DNA from: Actinomycetota bacterium
GTDB taxonomy: Bacteria > Actinomycetota > Coriobacteriia > Anaerosomatales > PHET01
Assembly: GCA_029265315.1 (NCBI GenBank)
Contig: JAJUJM010000005.1
Span: 1-64,000, forward strand
Direction: 5' to 3'
DNA: 64,000 nucleotides
This document shows positions 33,387 through 41,544 of this stretch, one piece after another (position 1 is the stretch's first letter; every line of letters starts with the position of its first letter). The position numbers were made by a program, and so were the translations under genes. The notes beneath the pieces were generated by a model. That model did no database searches. It saw only the letters and a list, made by a program, of their open reading frames with translations, and was not told the origin of the DNA.

Positions 33387-34553
33387 CTACTTCTGAATCT
33401 GCTTCCACTGTCCGCCCTCGACCCGGTAGGCCGAGATGACCTGCTGCTTGTTGTCACCGTTCTCGTCGAACGCCACCACGCCGGTGACACCGTCGATGGA
33501 GCCGCTGCGGACCGCTTGCATGACAGCGGCACGATCGGTGCCCGCCGACAGCACGGCGTTGATGATGGTCCACGCGGCATCGTAGGCGTAGCTGTCGTAG
33601 GACTCAGGCGCCGCGTCGTGCTTGTCCCGGTACTTCGCAGCGAACTCCACACCCTTCGGCTGCTGCTCCAAGGGCAGGCCGAGCGAGGTGGCGATGTCGC
33701 CCTCGGCGTTGTCCTTGCCGGCGATCTCGATGTAGTCGGGCGTGTAGAGCATGTCTCCGCCCATGACCGGGACCTTGAAGCCGGCCTCCTTCATCTGCTT
33801 GGTGATGAGAGCCCCTTCGGTGTGGGCCCCGGCATAGTAGATCGCGTCGGCGCTCTGCTTCTTCAACTTCGTGACGAGCGCGGAGAAGTCGACCTCCTTG
33901 GGCTGGATACGCTCCTCGGACGTGATCGTCCCGCCCGCGGCCTGAAACGCCTTCTTGAACTCGGCGGCAAGACCCTGGCCATACGGTGTGCCGTCATCGA
34001 TGAGCGCGACCTTCTTGAAACCGAGCTCTGTGGCGAGTGTGCCGGCGAAGCCGCCCTGCGCATCGTCCTTGGCCACGATGCGCGCCACGTTCTTCAGGCC
34101 TGTCGCTGTGAGCTGGGGGTTCGAAGAGACGGTCACCATGGCGAGCGAGGACTGCTCATAGACCGGCGCCGCCGGAATCGAGCAGCCGGAGTTGAAGTGT
34201 CCGACCACGCCGATCACTGCGGCGTCACCGGCCAAGGCGTTCGCCACGTTGACCGCCTGCTTCGGGTCAGCGGCGTCGTCCTGAGCGTTGATCGTGAAGG
34301 TGATGCCCTTCGCTTTGGCCTCCTCGGAGGCGTTGGCCTCTTCGATGGCTAGCTCGACCGCACGCTTCATGCCCTGGCCATACAGCGCGTTGTCGCCGGT
34401 GAGCGGCGCAGCGAACCCGATCTTGACCTCCCTCGCCTCGGCGGCGGGCTCTTCGGGCGACGCGGGCTCCTCAGGCGCAGCGCAACCGACGACTCCGAAA
34501 GCCATGACACCGGCGAGCATCAGGGCCCAGGTCCTTCGAGCAGAAAGCGACAT
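33387..34553 (-). CDS. branched-chain amino-acid-type ABC substrate-binding lipoprotein
   Basis: A 388-residue LivJ-like protein. The signal peptide ends at lipobox VVGC near 23, followed by an acidic Pro/Glu linker. The mature domain has VKIGFAAPLTGDNALYGQGMKRAVELAIEEAN, VVGHFNSGCSIPAAPVYEQ and ALIDDGTPYGQGLAAEF, hallmarks of leucine/isoleucine/valine-binding proteins. ATG 34553 has GAAGGAG at 6 bases. LivHMGF genes are absent here. A -10-like TATATT lies at 34623-34628 on the minus strand. A strong terminator follows, so this is likely monocistronic. Confidence 0.88.
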   Translation of the reverse strand: MSLSARRTWALMLAGVMAFGVVGCAAPEEPASPEEPAAEAREVKIGFAAPLTGDNALYGQGMKRAVELAIEEANASEEAKAKGITFTINAQDDAADPKQAVNVANALAGDAAVIGVVGHFNSGCSIPAAPVYEQSSLAMVTVSSNPQLTATGLKNVARIVAKDDAQGGFAGTLATELGFKKVALIDDGTPYGQGLAAEFKKAFQAAGGTITSEERIQPKEVDFSALVTKLKKQSADAIYYAGAHTEGALITKQMKEAGFKVPVMGGDMLYTPDYIEIAGKDNAEGDIATSLGLPLEQQPKGVEFAAKYRDKHDAAPESYDSYAYDAAWTIINAVLSAGTDRAAVMQAVRSGSIDGVTGVVAFDENGDNKQQVISAYRVEGGQWKQIQK

Positions 34554-34637
34554 GCGGGCTCCTTCCCCTTGTCGAATCCCCACGCCGCGAGGTGCGGCAC
34601 GGATGACGCGGCACGAAGACCGAATATAGCAGGGCGA

Positions 34638-35186
34638 CTATGCGTCGGGAAGCGACCGCCTGCGCCTCGTGAATCGCCACAGCAGCCAACCGAATCCCAC
34701 TATCACCGCCACGACGAGAACGGGAGCGAAGATCGCGAGTGCGGTGGACGCTGCCGAGACGACATCCTCGACAGCGCTGGCGACCGGAGCGCCTGACCCG
34801 CCGGTCGTCGCGTTGACCACCGGCCGCGCGGTGGCCTTCGCCGCGTGCACGCCGCCGGCCAGCAACACGCCGAGGGCGACCATGACGAGCGGGTAGTTCT
34901 CGCCCGCCTGTCCGCTCGCCGCCACCGCGACTACCGCGCCCGCAGCCGGCCGCACCACAGTCTGGAGCGCATCGTTCACGTGGTCGACGGCGGGGACCTT
35001 GTCGGCGAGGACCTCGACGAGCAGCAGCACAGCGATGAGCGCGATAACCCACCACTCACCGAGTGTGTCCCACGGCTCACCGAGCGCGACGATTTCGAAG
35101 CGCTGGGCCAACGCCAGACCCAGCAGCGGGATGTATGCATTGAGGCCGGCAGGGAGTGCGAGGCCGACGGCGGTCAGTACGTCCAT
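34638..35186 (-). CDS. DUF4126 family membrane protein
   Basis: A 182-residue protein. It starts MDVLTAVGLALPAGLNAYIPLLGLALAQR, the N-terminal pattern of DUF4126, with further membrane segments at WWVIALIAVLLLVEVLADK, the central Gly/Ala region and ALAIFAPVLVVAVIVGFGWLLW. The C-terminus is basic. ATG 35186 has GAGGAGG 8 bases upstream; the 12 upstream in-frame codons overlap the purN end and look spurious. It follows purN by about 30 bases and may be co-transcribed. Function unknown. Confidence 0.75.
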   Translation of the reverse strand: MDVLTAVGLALPAGLNAYIPLLGLALAQRFEIVALGEPWDTLGEWWVIALIAVLLLVEVLADKVPAVDHVNDALQTVVRPAAGAVVAVAASGQAGENYPLVMVALGVLLAGGVHAAKATARPVVNATTGGSGAPVASAVEDVVSAASTALAIFAPVLVVAVIVGFGWLLWRFTRRRRSLPDA

Positions 35187-35218
35187 CCCATCGGCCTCCT
35201 CATCAGTCCGGACCCACG

Positions 35219-35836
35219 TCACGCAGGTGGCGCGATCCTCACGCGACGCCCCTCGACGCTCACGCGACCCTGCGCGATGAGCTGGATCGCGGCGGGATAC
35301 AAGCGGTGCTCGACCTCGTGGATCTTCGCCTCGAGCGACTCGAGCGTATCGTCCTCTTCGATGCGCACCGGCTCCTGCGCGATGATAGGACCGCGGTCGA
35401 AGACCTCGTCGGCGAAGTGGACCGTCACGCCGGTCACCTTCACGCCGTACTCGAACGCATCGCGGATTCCGTGGGCGCCCGGGAAGCTGGGAAGCAGCGC
35501 GGGGTGGAGGTTCACGACCTTCATCGGGAAGGCGTCGAGCACCTCTTTGCCCAGCAGACGCATGTAGCCGGCCATCACCACGAGGTCTACCTCGCGTTCC
35601 TGGAGCAGGTTGCGCAGGTGCTGGTTGTACGCACGCGGCGAGTCGAACGCCGCGCGGTCCACGAAGACGCCCTCGATGCCATGCTTCGCGGCGCGCTCGA
35701 GTCCGCGGGCGCTCTCGTGGCTGGAGATGACGAGGACGACGCGCGCGTCGAGCGTGCCCGCCTCGGTCGCATCGATGATCGCTTGGAGGTTGGTTCCCGA
35801 GCCTGAGATCAGCACACCCAGCCTGAGCGAGCTCAT
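35219..35836 (-). CDS. purN: phosphoribosylglycinamide formyltransferase
   Basis: A 205-residue GART enzyme transferring formyl from 10-formyl-THF to GAR. Motifs: LGVLISGSGTNLQAIID near 7, VVMAGYMRLL, then HPALLPSFPGAHG (catalytic His, in the expected Asn/His/Asp set) and ADEVFDRGPIIAQ (catalytic Asp). Length is typical. It overlaps purM by 4 bp (ATGA), so they are translationally coupled. Confidence 0.96.
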   Translation of the reverse strand: MSSLRLGVLISGSGTNLQAIIDATEAGTLDARVVLVISSHESARGLERAAKHGIEGVFVDRAAFDSPRAYNQHLRNLLQEREVDLVVMAGYMRLLGKEVLDAFPMKVVNLHPALLPSFPGAHGIRDAFEYGVKVTGVTVHFADEVFDRGPIIAQEPVRIEEDDTLESLEAKIHEVEHRLYPAAIQLIAQGRVSVEGRRVRIAPPA

Positions 35837-36888
35837 CGGTAGGTCACCCGCCCCTCGCCCTCGACGATCTCACCGATCTCGTAGACGACCTCGCCCGCCG
35901 CACGCAGCGCCACGGCGATGTCCGGAGCCTCGCGCGAATCTGCGACCAGCGCGAATCCTATGCCCATGTTGAACGTCTTGTACGCCTCGTCCTCGGGCAG
36001 GGCAGCAGCCTCGACCACCGTCTGTATCACGCGCGGCACCCGCCACGATCCCCGGTGGACGACGGCGTCCACCTGCGGCGGGAGGCAACGGTCGAGGTTC
36101 TCGGTGATGCCGCCGCCCGTGATGTGCGCCATCGCCTTGATGCGCGCGCCCCCGTGCAGCAGCTCGAGCACCGGCCCGACGTAGATGCGGGTGGGGTCCA
36201 AGAGCACTTCGCCAAGCGACCGCCCGCCCAGGTCCACGCGCTGCAGCCCGAGCTCCTCCTCACGGCCTTCGACCACCGCCTTGCGCACGAGCGAGAACCC
36301 GTTGCTGTGAAGGCCGCTCGAGGCGAGCCCCAGCACGACGTCGCCCGGGCGAACATCCCTGCCGTCGACGGCCTTCGAGCGGTCCACGACCCCCACGCAG
36401 AAACCGGACAGGTCGTAGTCGCCCGGCGCCATCGCGCCGGGGTGCTCGGCCATCTCCCCGCCGATGAGCGCACAGCCCGCCTGCCGACATCCTTCGGCGA
36501 TGCCTGCCACGACCGTCGCGACGAGCTCGGAATCGAGCTTGCCGATGGCTATGTAGTCCAGGAAGAAGAGCGGCTCGGCGCCGGTCACAAGGATGTCGTT
36601 CGCGCACATCGCCACGAGGTCGATGCCCACCGTGTCGTGCTTGCCGAGCTTCTGGGCGAGCAGGAGCTTCGTCCCGACGCCGTCCGTGCCGGAGACGAGC
36701 ACCGGGTCTTGCATCTCCTTGAACGCAGCGGCCGAGAACATGCCGCCGAAGCCGCCGATGTCGCCGATGACCTCCGGCCGGCGCGTGGAGCGTACGCTCT
36801 CCCGGATGCGTTCGACGGCGCGCGCGCCCTCGGCGGTGTCGACGCCGGCGTCGCGATACGTGATGGGCTGGCGAGGGTCGTCGGTCAT
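35833..36888 (-). CDS. purM: phosphoribosylformylglycinamidine cyclo-ligase
   Basis: A 351-residue AIR synthetase catalysing ATP-dependent ring closure of FGAM to AIR. Conserved segments: GGFGGMFSAAAFKEMQDPVLVSGTDGVGTKLLLA, DLVAMCANDILVTGAEPLFFLDYIA, GGEMAEHPGAM, GLASSGLHSNGFSLVRK and HITGGGITENL. Length is standard. It overlaps purN; upstream is the LTA-synthase-like gene. Confidence 0.97.
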   Translation of the reverse strand: MTDDPRQPITYRDAGVDTAEGARAVERIRESVRSTRRPEVIGDIGGFGGMFSAAAFKEMQDPVLVSGTDGVGTKLLLAQKLGKHDTVGIDLVAMCANDILVTGAEPLFFLDYIAIGKLDSELVATVVAGIAEGCRQAGCALIGGEMAEHPGAMAPGDYDLSGFCVGVVDRSKAVDGRDVRPGDVVLGLASSGLHSNGFSLVRKAVVEGREEELGLQRVDLGGRSLGEVLLDPTRIYVGPVLELLHGGARIKAMAHITGGGITENLDRCLPPQVDAVVHRGSWRVPRVIQTVVEAAALPEDEAYKTFNMGIGFALVADSREAPDIAVALRAAGEVVYEIGEIVEGEGRVTYR

Positions 36889-36954
36889 GCGGATGGCTCC
36901 CCTGCGGCGGATCGGATCGCAACCGGCGCGGTTCGGCCGGCACTGGCGATTCTA

Positions 36955-38817
36955 TCAGTCGTCTGACGGGGGCAGCGCTTCACAGTACGCGGCCGAGATC
37001 GACAGGAGGCGTGCCGTGTCCTCCAGTCCGGCGGGACGGGCGGATTCCACGGGCAGCCTCGTCGTCGCAGAGAAGGCGAGGTCCTCGCTGTCCACGAGGT
37101 CCGCGACGTAGATGAGCTCATCATCGACGTACAGGTCGAGTGAACCGCCTTTGGTGAGCAGCGTGGGAGTGCGCTCGAACGCGCTGCGTCCGAAGTGCGG
37201 TTGCCGCGAGATGTCGATGCCGAGCAGGTCGGCGACTGTCGGAAGGATGTCGACCTGACCGAGAACGTGCGCGACGGTCGCCCCACGCGCCTGACGCGGC
37301 AGACGCACGATGAGCGGCGACGTGTACATGTCCGCACGGTTGTACTCGTGTCCGAACACCCGGCGTCTGAGCGCGGCCTCCTCCGGAGACGAAGCCGGCA
37401 GTCTGAGACCGAAATGGTCGCCGTAGATGACAACGATGGACTGGTCGAGCAGGCCGTCGCGCCGAAGCGCGTCCAGAAAGCGCCCGACCTCGGCATCCGC
37501 GTACGACTGGGAGCGCAGGTAACGACCCGTGGGGGTGTCTGCGAGCCGCGGGGCCAGCTTCAACGCCCCCCGGTCGGCCGCCCCTGTGAACGGGTGGTGG
37601 GCCGAGATGGTCACGAGATGAGCGTAGAAGGGACCTTCAGCAGCGGCCTCGCGCAAGACCGGCAGCGCGCGTTCGTAAAGCACACGGTCGCTCGCCCCAT
37701 GCCCGGTGACGTCCTCGCGCCCGAAGAAGTCGTCGTCGTAGTAGCGGTCGAACCCGAGCGCCGGGTACAGCCTGTCGCGATTCCAGAAGGTCACATCGTT
37801 GGTGTGCATGGTGAACGTGTCGTAGCCCGCCTCTTTGAGCAGCCGTGGCAGCGAAGGTATGCGCTTCCCTGCGTACGCGAGAGGCGTGGGTTCCTCGAGG
37901 GCCGGATACAGCGACGTGTTCGCGACGAACTCAGCGTCGGCCGTGTTGGCCTTGCCGATCTGCGAGATCGTGTTGGGGAAGTACCAACCCTCGGCGGCGA
38001 AGCTCTCGATGTTCGGCACGACCGGCTGCCCGTCGATCCGCGCCCCCACGAGGCCGGTCTGCAACGCCTCGACCTGGACCATGATCACGTTCGCGCCCTT
38101 GAGCGTCCCCGGTGCGGGCGCGCCGGGGACGCGCCCCAGGTCGCGACGGCGGGTCAGCTCATCGATCGTCGCCTGCAGCCCCACCTTGCGTCCGGCCGGG
38201 CCAGCCGGCGAAATCGCCACCGCGTCCGCCGTCCGGGGAACGAGTGTGGAGACCTGGTAGGCGAACATGCCGTTCGCGAAGGACGCCGAACGGCTGTCCA
38301 CTGGCCACGGGCCGCTCACAGCCGAAGCGATACCGACCGCGAACAGACCCGTCGCCAGCAAGGCGCCCCCGATGGTGATGATCCGGCTGGTGCGGCTGGT
38401 GACGGGTGTGGCCACGGTCACCCGTGCGGCAAGCAGCGCGAGCAGGGGCAGGTCCACCAAGAACAGTGCGTCCGACGCCGCCAGCAGGTCGGCGATGCTG
38501 TCGCCGAGTTCCGTGGCCTGCCCTGCCATGCGGGCGAGCGCCAAGCCGGGGACCTGGTCGAAGTAGCGGGTGTAGACGACGGTGACCGCCAGCGCGACAG
38601 AGACCAAGGCATCGGCGGCCAACGGGGCCCAACGACCGGCGCCGCGCGACACCGCGAGCACCCCGAGCACCGAAGCCGCGACGAAAGCGACGTCTGTGAC
38701 GAGTCCGGTGCCGCCCGCATGACCCAAGGCCAGATGACGCGCGAAGAGGACCTTCGCCGCGAGCGAGATCGCCACCGCGGCCGCGAAGCCCCTCGCCGAC
38801 AACGCCCTCAGGTGCAC
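36955..38817 (-). CDS. LTA synthase/sulfatase-family membrane protein
   Basis: About 620 residues. Around five N-terminal membrane helices (to about 200) are followed by an extracytoplasmic sulfatase-fold domain of the lipoteichoic-acid-synthase/phosphoglycerol-transferase type: ANVIMVQVEALQ (metal-binding Glu), SQIGKANTADAEFVANTSLYP (nucleophilic Thr), HPFTGAADRGAL, and GDHFGLRLP (metal His/Asp near 500). It likely transfers glycerol- or other phospho groups onto envelope polymers. The GTG at 38817 overlaps the purF 3' end by 10 bp. Its location between purF and purM is odd. An open frame extends upstream but would overlap purF more deeply. Confidence 0.85.
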   Translation of the reverse strand: MHLRALSARGFAAAVAISLAAKVLFARHLALGHAGGTGLVTDVAFVAASVLGVLAVSRGAGRWAPLAADALVSVALAVTVVYTRYFDQVPGLALARMAGQATELGDSIADLLAASDALFLVDLPLLALLAARVTVATPVTSRTSRIITIGGALLATGLFAVGIASAVSGPWPVDSRSASFANGMFAYQVSTLVPRTADAVAISPAGPAGRKVGLQATIDELTRRRDLGRVPGAPAPGTLKGANVIMVQVEALQTGLVGARIDGQPVVPNIESFAAEGWYFPNTISQIGKANTADAEFVANTSLYPALEEPTPLAYAGKRIPSLPRLLKEAGYDTFTMHTNDVTFWNRDRLYPALGFDRYYDDDFFGREDVTGHGASDRVLYERALPVLREAAAEGPFYAHLVTISAHHPFTGAADRGALKLAPRLADTPTGRYLRSQSYADAEVGRFLDALRRDGLLDQSIVVIYGDHFGLRLPASSPEEAALRRRVFGHEYNRADMYTSPLIVRLPRQARGATVAHVLGQVDILPTVADLLGIDISRQPHFGRSAFERTPTLLTKGGSLDLYVDDELIYVADLVDSEDLAFSATTRLPVESARPAGLEDTARLLSISAAYCEALPPSDD

Positions 38818-40268
38818 GACTCGAGCGCCAGCTTGCCCTCGCGCACACTCTGCGGGATCTCGATAGGGTACTCGCCATCGAAGCACGCGAGGCAGAACTG
38901 GTCCTTCGACTGCCCTGTCGCGGCCACCATCCCGTCAAGCGACAGGTACGCGAGCGAGTCCGCGCCTATGTGCTCGCGGATCTCCTCGACCGAGTGCGAC
39001 GAGGCGATGAGCTGCTCCTGGGTGTCCGTGTCGATGCCGTAGAAGCACGGCCACACGACGGGAGGCGAGGTGATGCGCATGTGGACCTCGGCTGCGCCCG
39101 CCTCTCGCAGGAGCGCCACGATCTTCTTCGTGGTGTTGCCGCGCACGATCGAGTCGTCGACAACGACGAGCCGCTTGCCGGCTATGGCGTGCTTGAGCGG
39201 ATTGAGCTTCAGGCGGATGCCCTGTTGCCTGAGCATCTGGGACGGCGAGATGAACGTGCGCCCCACGTAGCGGTTCTTCGCGAGCCCCTCGCCGAACGGT
39301 ATGCCGGAGCCCTGCGCGAACCCCACCGCGGCGGGCACACCGGAGTCGGGAACGCCTATGACCAGGTCCGCCTCGACTCCCGCCTCTCGCGCCAGGGCCT
39401 CCCCCATACGGCGACGCGCCTCATACAGCGAGCAGTCGAACATCTCCGAATCGGGTCGCGCGAAGTAGACGAACTCGAACATGCACAGCGACTGCTTCTC
39501 GGCGGGGACCGCCTGCTGGGCCTCGAGGCCGTTCGCCGAGATCTTCAGCGTCTCCCCGGGGGCCACGTCGCGGAGGTAGCGAGCTCCCACGATGTCGAGC
39601 GCGCACGTCTCGCTCGCCACCACCCAGCCCGCGTCATCGGGTAGCGTGCCCAGGACCAGCGGTCGCACGCCGTGCGGGTCGCGGAACGCGTACAGCGCCT
39701 CTTCGGTCACGAGCACGACCGCGTACGCGCCGCTGATGAGTTTCATCGTCTCGCGGATACCGTCGCGGATATGGTGGTGCTGCTGGGTGAAGGCGCCGAT
39801 CAGGGTCGCGATGACCTCTGAGTCCGTGGTCGAACGGAACCGGATCCCGCGGCCGCGGAGCTCCTCACGCAACTCGCGCGTGTTGACGAGGTTGCCGTTG
39901 TGCGCGAGCGCGATGACCTGTCGGCCTATGGTGGACAGGTGCGGCTGGGCGTTCTCCCAGCTCGTCGAGGAGCCGGTGGTCGAGTAGCGCGTGTGCCCGA
40001 TGGCGACGTCGCCGGTGAGAGAGTCGAGATCGCTCTCCTTGAAGACGCGCGAGACGAGCCCATGGTTCTTCGTGACGGTGACCGTCTCCCCGTCGCCCAC
40101 GGCGATGCCGGCGCTCTCCTGCCCCCGATGCTGCAGCGCATGCAGCCCGAAGTAGGTCAGCCGGGCGACGTCCTCGCCAGGGGCGTACACACCGAAGACC
40201 CCGCACGCCTCTTCAGGGCGCTCTGGGGGGTCTGACAACAGCGGTTCGACACGACTATCAGGGAGCAT
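38808..40268 (-). CDS. purF: amidophosphoribosyltransferase
   Basis: About 486 residues. A short propeptide (about 21 residues) precedes the nucleophilic Cys in EEACGVFGVY, consistent with the processed class of PurF. The glutaminase domain has ALQHRGQESAGIA and GHTRYSTTGSS; the phosphoribosyltransferase domain has the PRPP loop LVVVDDSIVRGNTTKKIV near 345-365 and four possible Fe-S Cys, including SLCMFEFVYFARPDS and QFCLACFDGEYP. It commits PRPP to purine synthesis. ATG 40268 has GAGGA about 9 bases upstream. Confidence 0.96.
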   Translation of the reverse strand: MLPDSRVEPLLSDPPERPEEACGVFGVYAPGEDVARLTYFGLHALQHRGQESAGIAVGDGETVTVTKNHGLVSRVFKESDLDSLTGDVAIGHTRYSTTGSSTSWENAQPHLSTIGRQVIALAHNGNLVNTRELREELRGRGIRFRSTTDSEVIATLIGAFTQQHHHIRDGIRETMKLISGAYAVVLVTEEALYAFRDPHGVRPLVLGTLPDDAGWVVASETCALDIVGARYLRDVAPGETLKISANGLEAQQAVPAEKQSLCMFEFVYFARPDSEMFDCSLYEARRRMGEALAREAGVEADLVIGVPDSGVPAAVGFAQGSGIPFGEGLAKNRYVGRTFISPSQMLRQQGIRLKLNPLKHAIAGKRLVVVDDSIVRGNTTKKIVALLREAGAAEVHMRITSPPVVWPCFYGIDTDTQEQLIASSHSVEEIREHIGADSLAYLSLDGMVAATGQSKDQFCLACFDGEYPIEIPQSVREGKLALESCT

Positions 40269-40392
40269 CAAGACGGTCCTCGCGTGGTCGTCGGAGCGTG
40301 GACGCGTGCAGGATAACACGGATGGCGCCTCCCGACGCGCGGCTCGTCACGAGAGTCGGGACTGAGGGGCTTGAATGGACCAGACGATCAAG

Positions 40393-40408
40393 TGTGATAT
40401 CCGTCACC
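40393..40408. promoter_or_regulatory. CRP-like half-palindrome between purF and a plus-strand gene
   Basis: TGTGA-N6-TCACC matches the CRP-type TGTGA-N6-TCACA at nine of ten positions. It overlaps a possible plus-strand -10 region and lies 125 bases upstream of purF. A larger CTTGA-N13-TCAAG inverted repeat is nearby (about 40370-40392). Which gene it controls, if any, is uncertain. Confidence 0.35.
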
Positions 40409-40484
40409 GTTGGGTCAAAGCGCACTCGCGGGCTGCCGATACATCGCATGACCGGGTCCCGCCACACTGGGAGTCAGCGTCACG

Positions 40485-40886
40485 ATGCAGCACCCGTCGC
40501 GCCATCTGGTAGTCACACTGCTCGCAGGGCTCGCGTTCACGTGGGCGATCACAGCGCCGTCGTCCGCCGTTGCACAGGAGACGGTCACCTCCGCGCGCTC
40601 GCCCCTCGAGCCGGTACTCGAACGCGCGCTGGGACAGGACCTTCCCTCGATGACCGCAGGCGTGAAGAAGATCGCCGTGGGTTCGACCGGCGCCACGGTC
40701 ACACTCGCGGCTGGCGATGAGGTCCTCATCGACCTCTCCGGCCTCACCGGTTCCGAAGGCGGCACGAACTACCTCGGCCTCGGCATGCTGCTCTTCGGTC
40801 TCAGCGTGCTCACGCGATTGGTCTCGACGATCGGCCGCATCATCCGGCCGTTCGCCCGACGTCGTGAAGGACGGTGGGACGATTGA
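40485..40886 (+). CDS. exported single-TM protein, unknown
   Basis: A 133-residue protein with a signal peptide (LVVTLLAGLAFTWAITAPSSAVA), a short extracytoplasmic beta-like segment (VKKIAVGSTGATVTLAAGDEVLID), a C-terminal membrane helix (LGLGMLLFGLSVLTRLVSTI) and a basic tail RPFARRREGRWDD. No family recognised. A GGGAG lies 11 bases upstream. The following GAF gene overlaps it, suggesting a two-gene unit. Confidence 0.6.
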   Translation: MQHPSRHLVVTLLAGLAFTWAITAPSSAVAQETVTSARSPLEPVLERALGQDLPSMTAGVKKIAVGSTGATVTLAAGDEVLIDLSGLTGSEGGTNYLGLGMLLFGLSVLTRLVSTIGRIIRPFARRREGRWDD

Positions 40887-41494
40887 CGCATGATGAGCGT
40901 GCAGGCGCTCACCTGGATGAGCTGATGGAGCTCACGGCGCTCGTGACGTCGTCGCTCGACCCTGCTCAGGTCCGTCGTCGCGCGGTCGAAGCGGCCACCC
41001 GCCTCGTCGACGCCGAGCGGGCGAGCCTGCTCGTGCTCGAGAAGCGGAGAGGCCGCCTGTTCTTCGATGTGGCGTTGGGTGACGACACCGGGGCTCTGTC
41101 CCGTATGCGGATCATGCCGGGCCAAGGGATAGCCGGTCACGTGTTCGAGAGCTGTACTCCCGAGATCGTGCACGACGTCGCGGCGGACCCTCGTCACCTG
41201 GTCGCCGCAGACTCGACCACCGGGTACGTCACCCGCGACATGCTGGTCGTCCCCCTCTCGTGCCGCGGCGAGAAGCTGGGTGTGCTCGAGATCATCAACA
41301 AGCGCGAGGGGTCGTTCACGCCTCGCGACCTGGAGCTGGCCTCGGCGCTCGCGGGCCAGATCGCGATCGCCCTCATGAACGCCCGTCTGCTCGCGCGCGT
41401 GCGCTCCGCGTACCTCGAGGCGTGGGTGTACGCGGCCGTGCTCGCGATCGCCCTGACGGCGGCAGGCGCTTGGTTGCTGTCAGCGCTGCGCTGA
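40874..41494 (+). CDS. GAF-domain protein with C-terminal membrane anchor
   Basis: About 206 residues. The GAF domain spans about 15-170 (LVTSSLDPAQVRRRAVEAATRLVDAERASLLVLEKRRGRLFF, MPGQGIAGHVFE, MLVVPLSCRGEKLGVLEIINK), followed by one C-terminal helix (WVYAAVLAIALTAAGAWLLSAL). No output domain is attached, so it may signal through a partner or bind a nucleotide or gas ligand. The start is either GTG 40874 or TTG 40883; both overlap the previous gene, which implies coupling. Confidence 0.75.
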   Translation: MGRLTHDERAGAHLDELMELTALVTSSLDPAQVRRRAVEAATRLVDAERASLLVLEKRRGRLFFDVALGDDTGALSRMRIMPGQGIAGHVFESCTPEIVHDVAADPRHLVAADSTTGYVTRDMLVVPLSCRGEKLGVLEIINKREGSFTPRDLELASALAGQIAIALMNARLLARVRSAYLEAWVYAAVLAIALTAAGAWLLSALR

Positions 41495-41544
41495 GAACGG
41501 GCGCCCTGCGGGACGCCGAGGCGACCCTGCGCGCCAGAGCGCCG

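Noticed and set aside
33198-33408. Cys-rich 70-codon N-terminal extension of the kinase-coupled binding protein
   Set aside because: It crosses a strong terminator and precedes a clear lipoprotein signal peptide at 33198.
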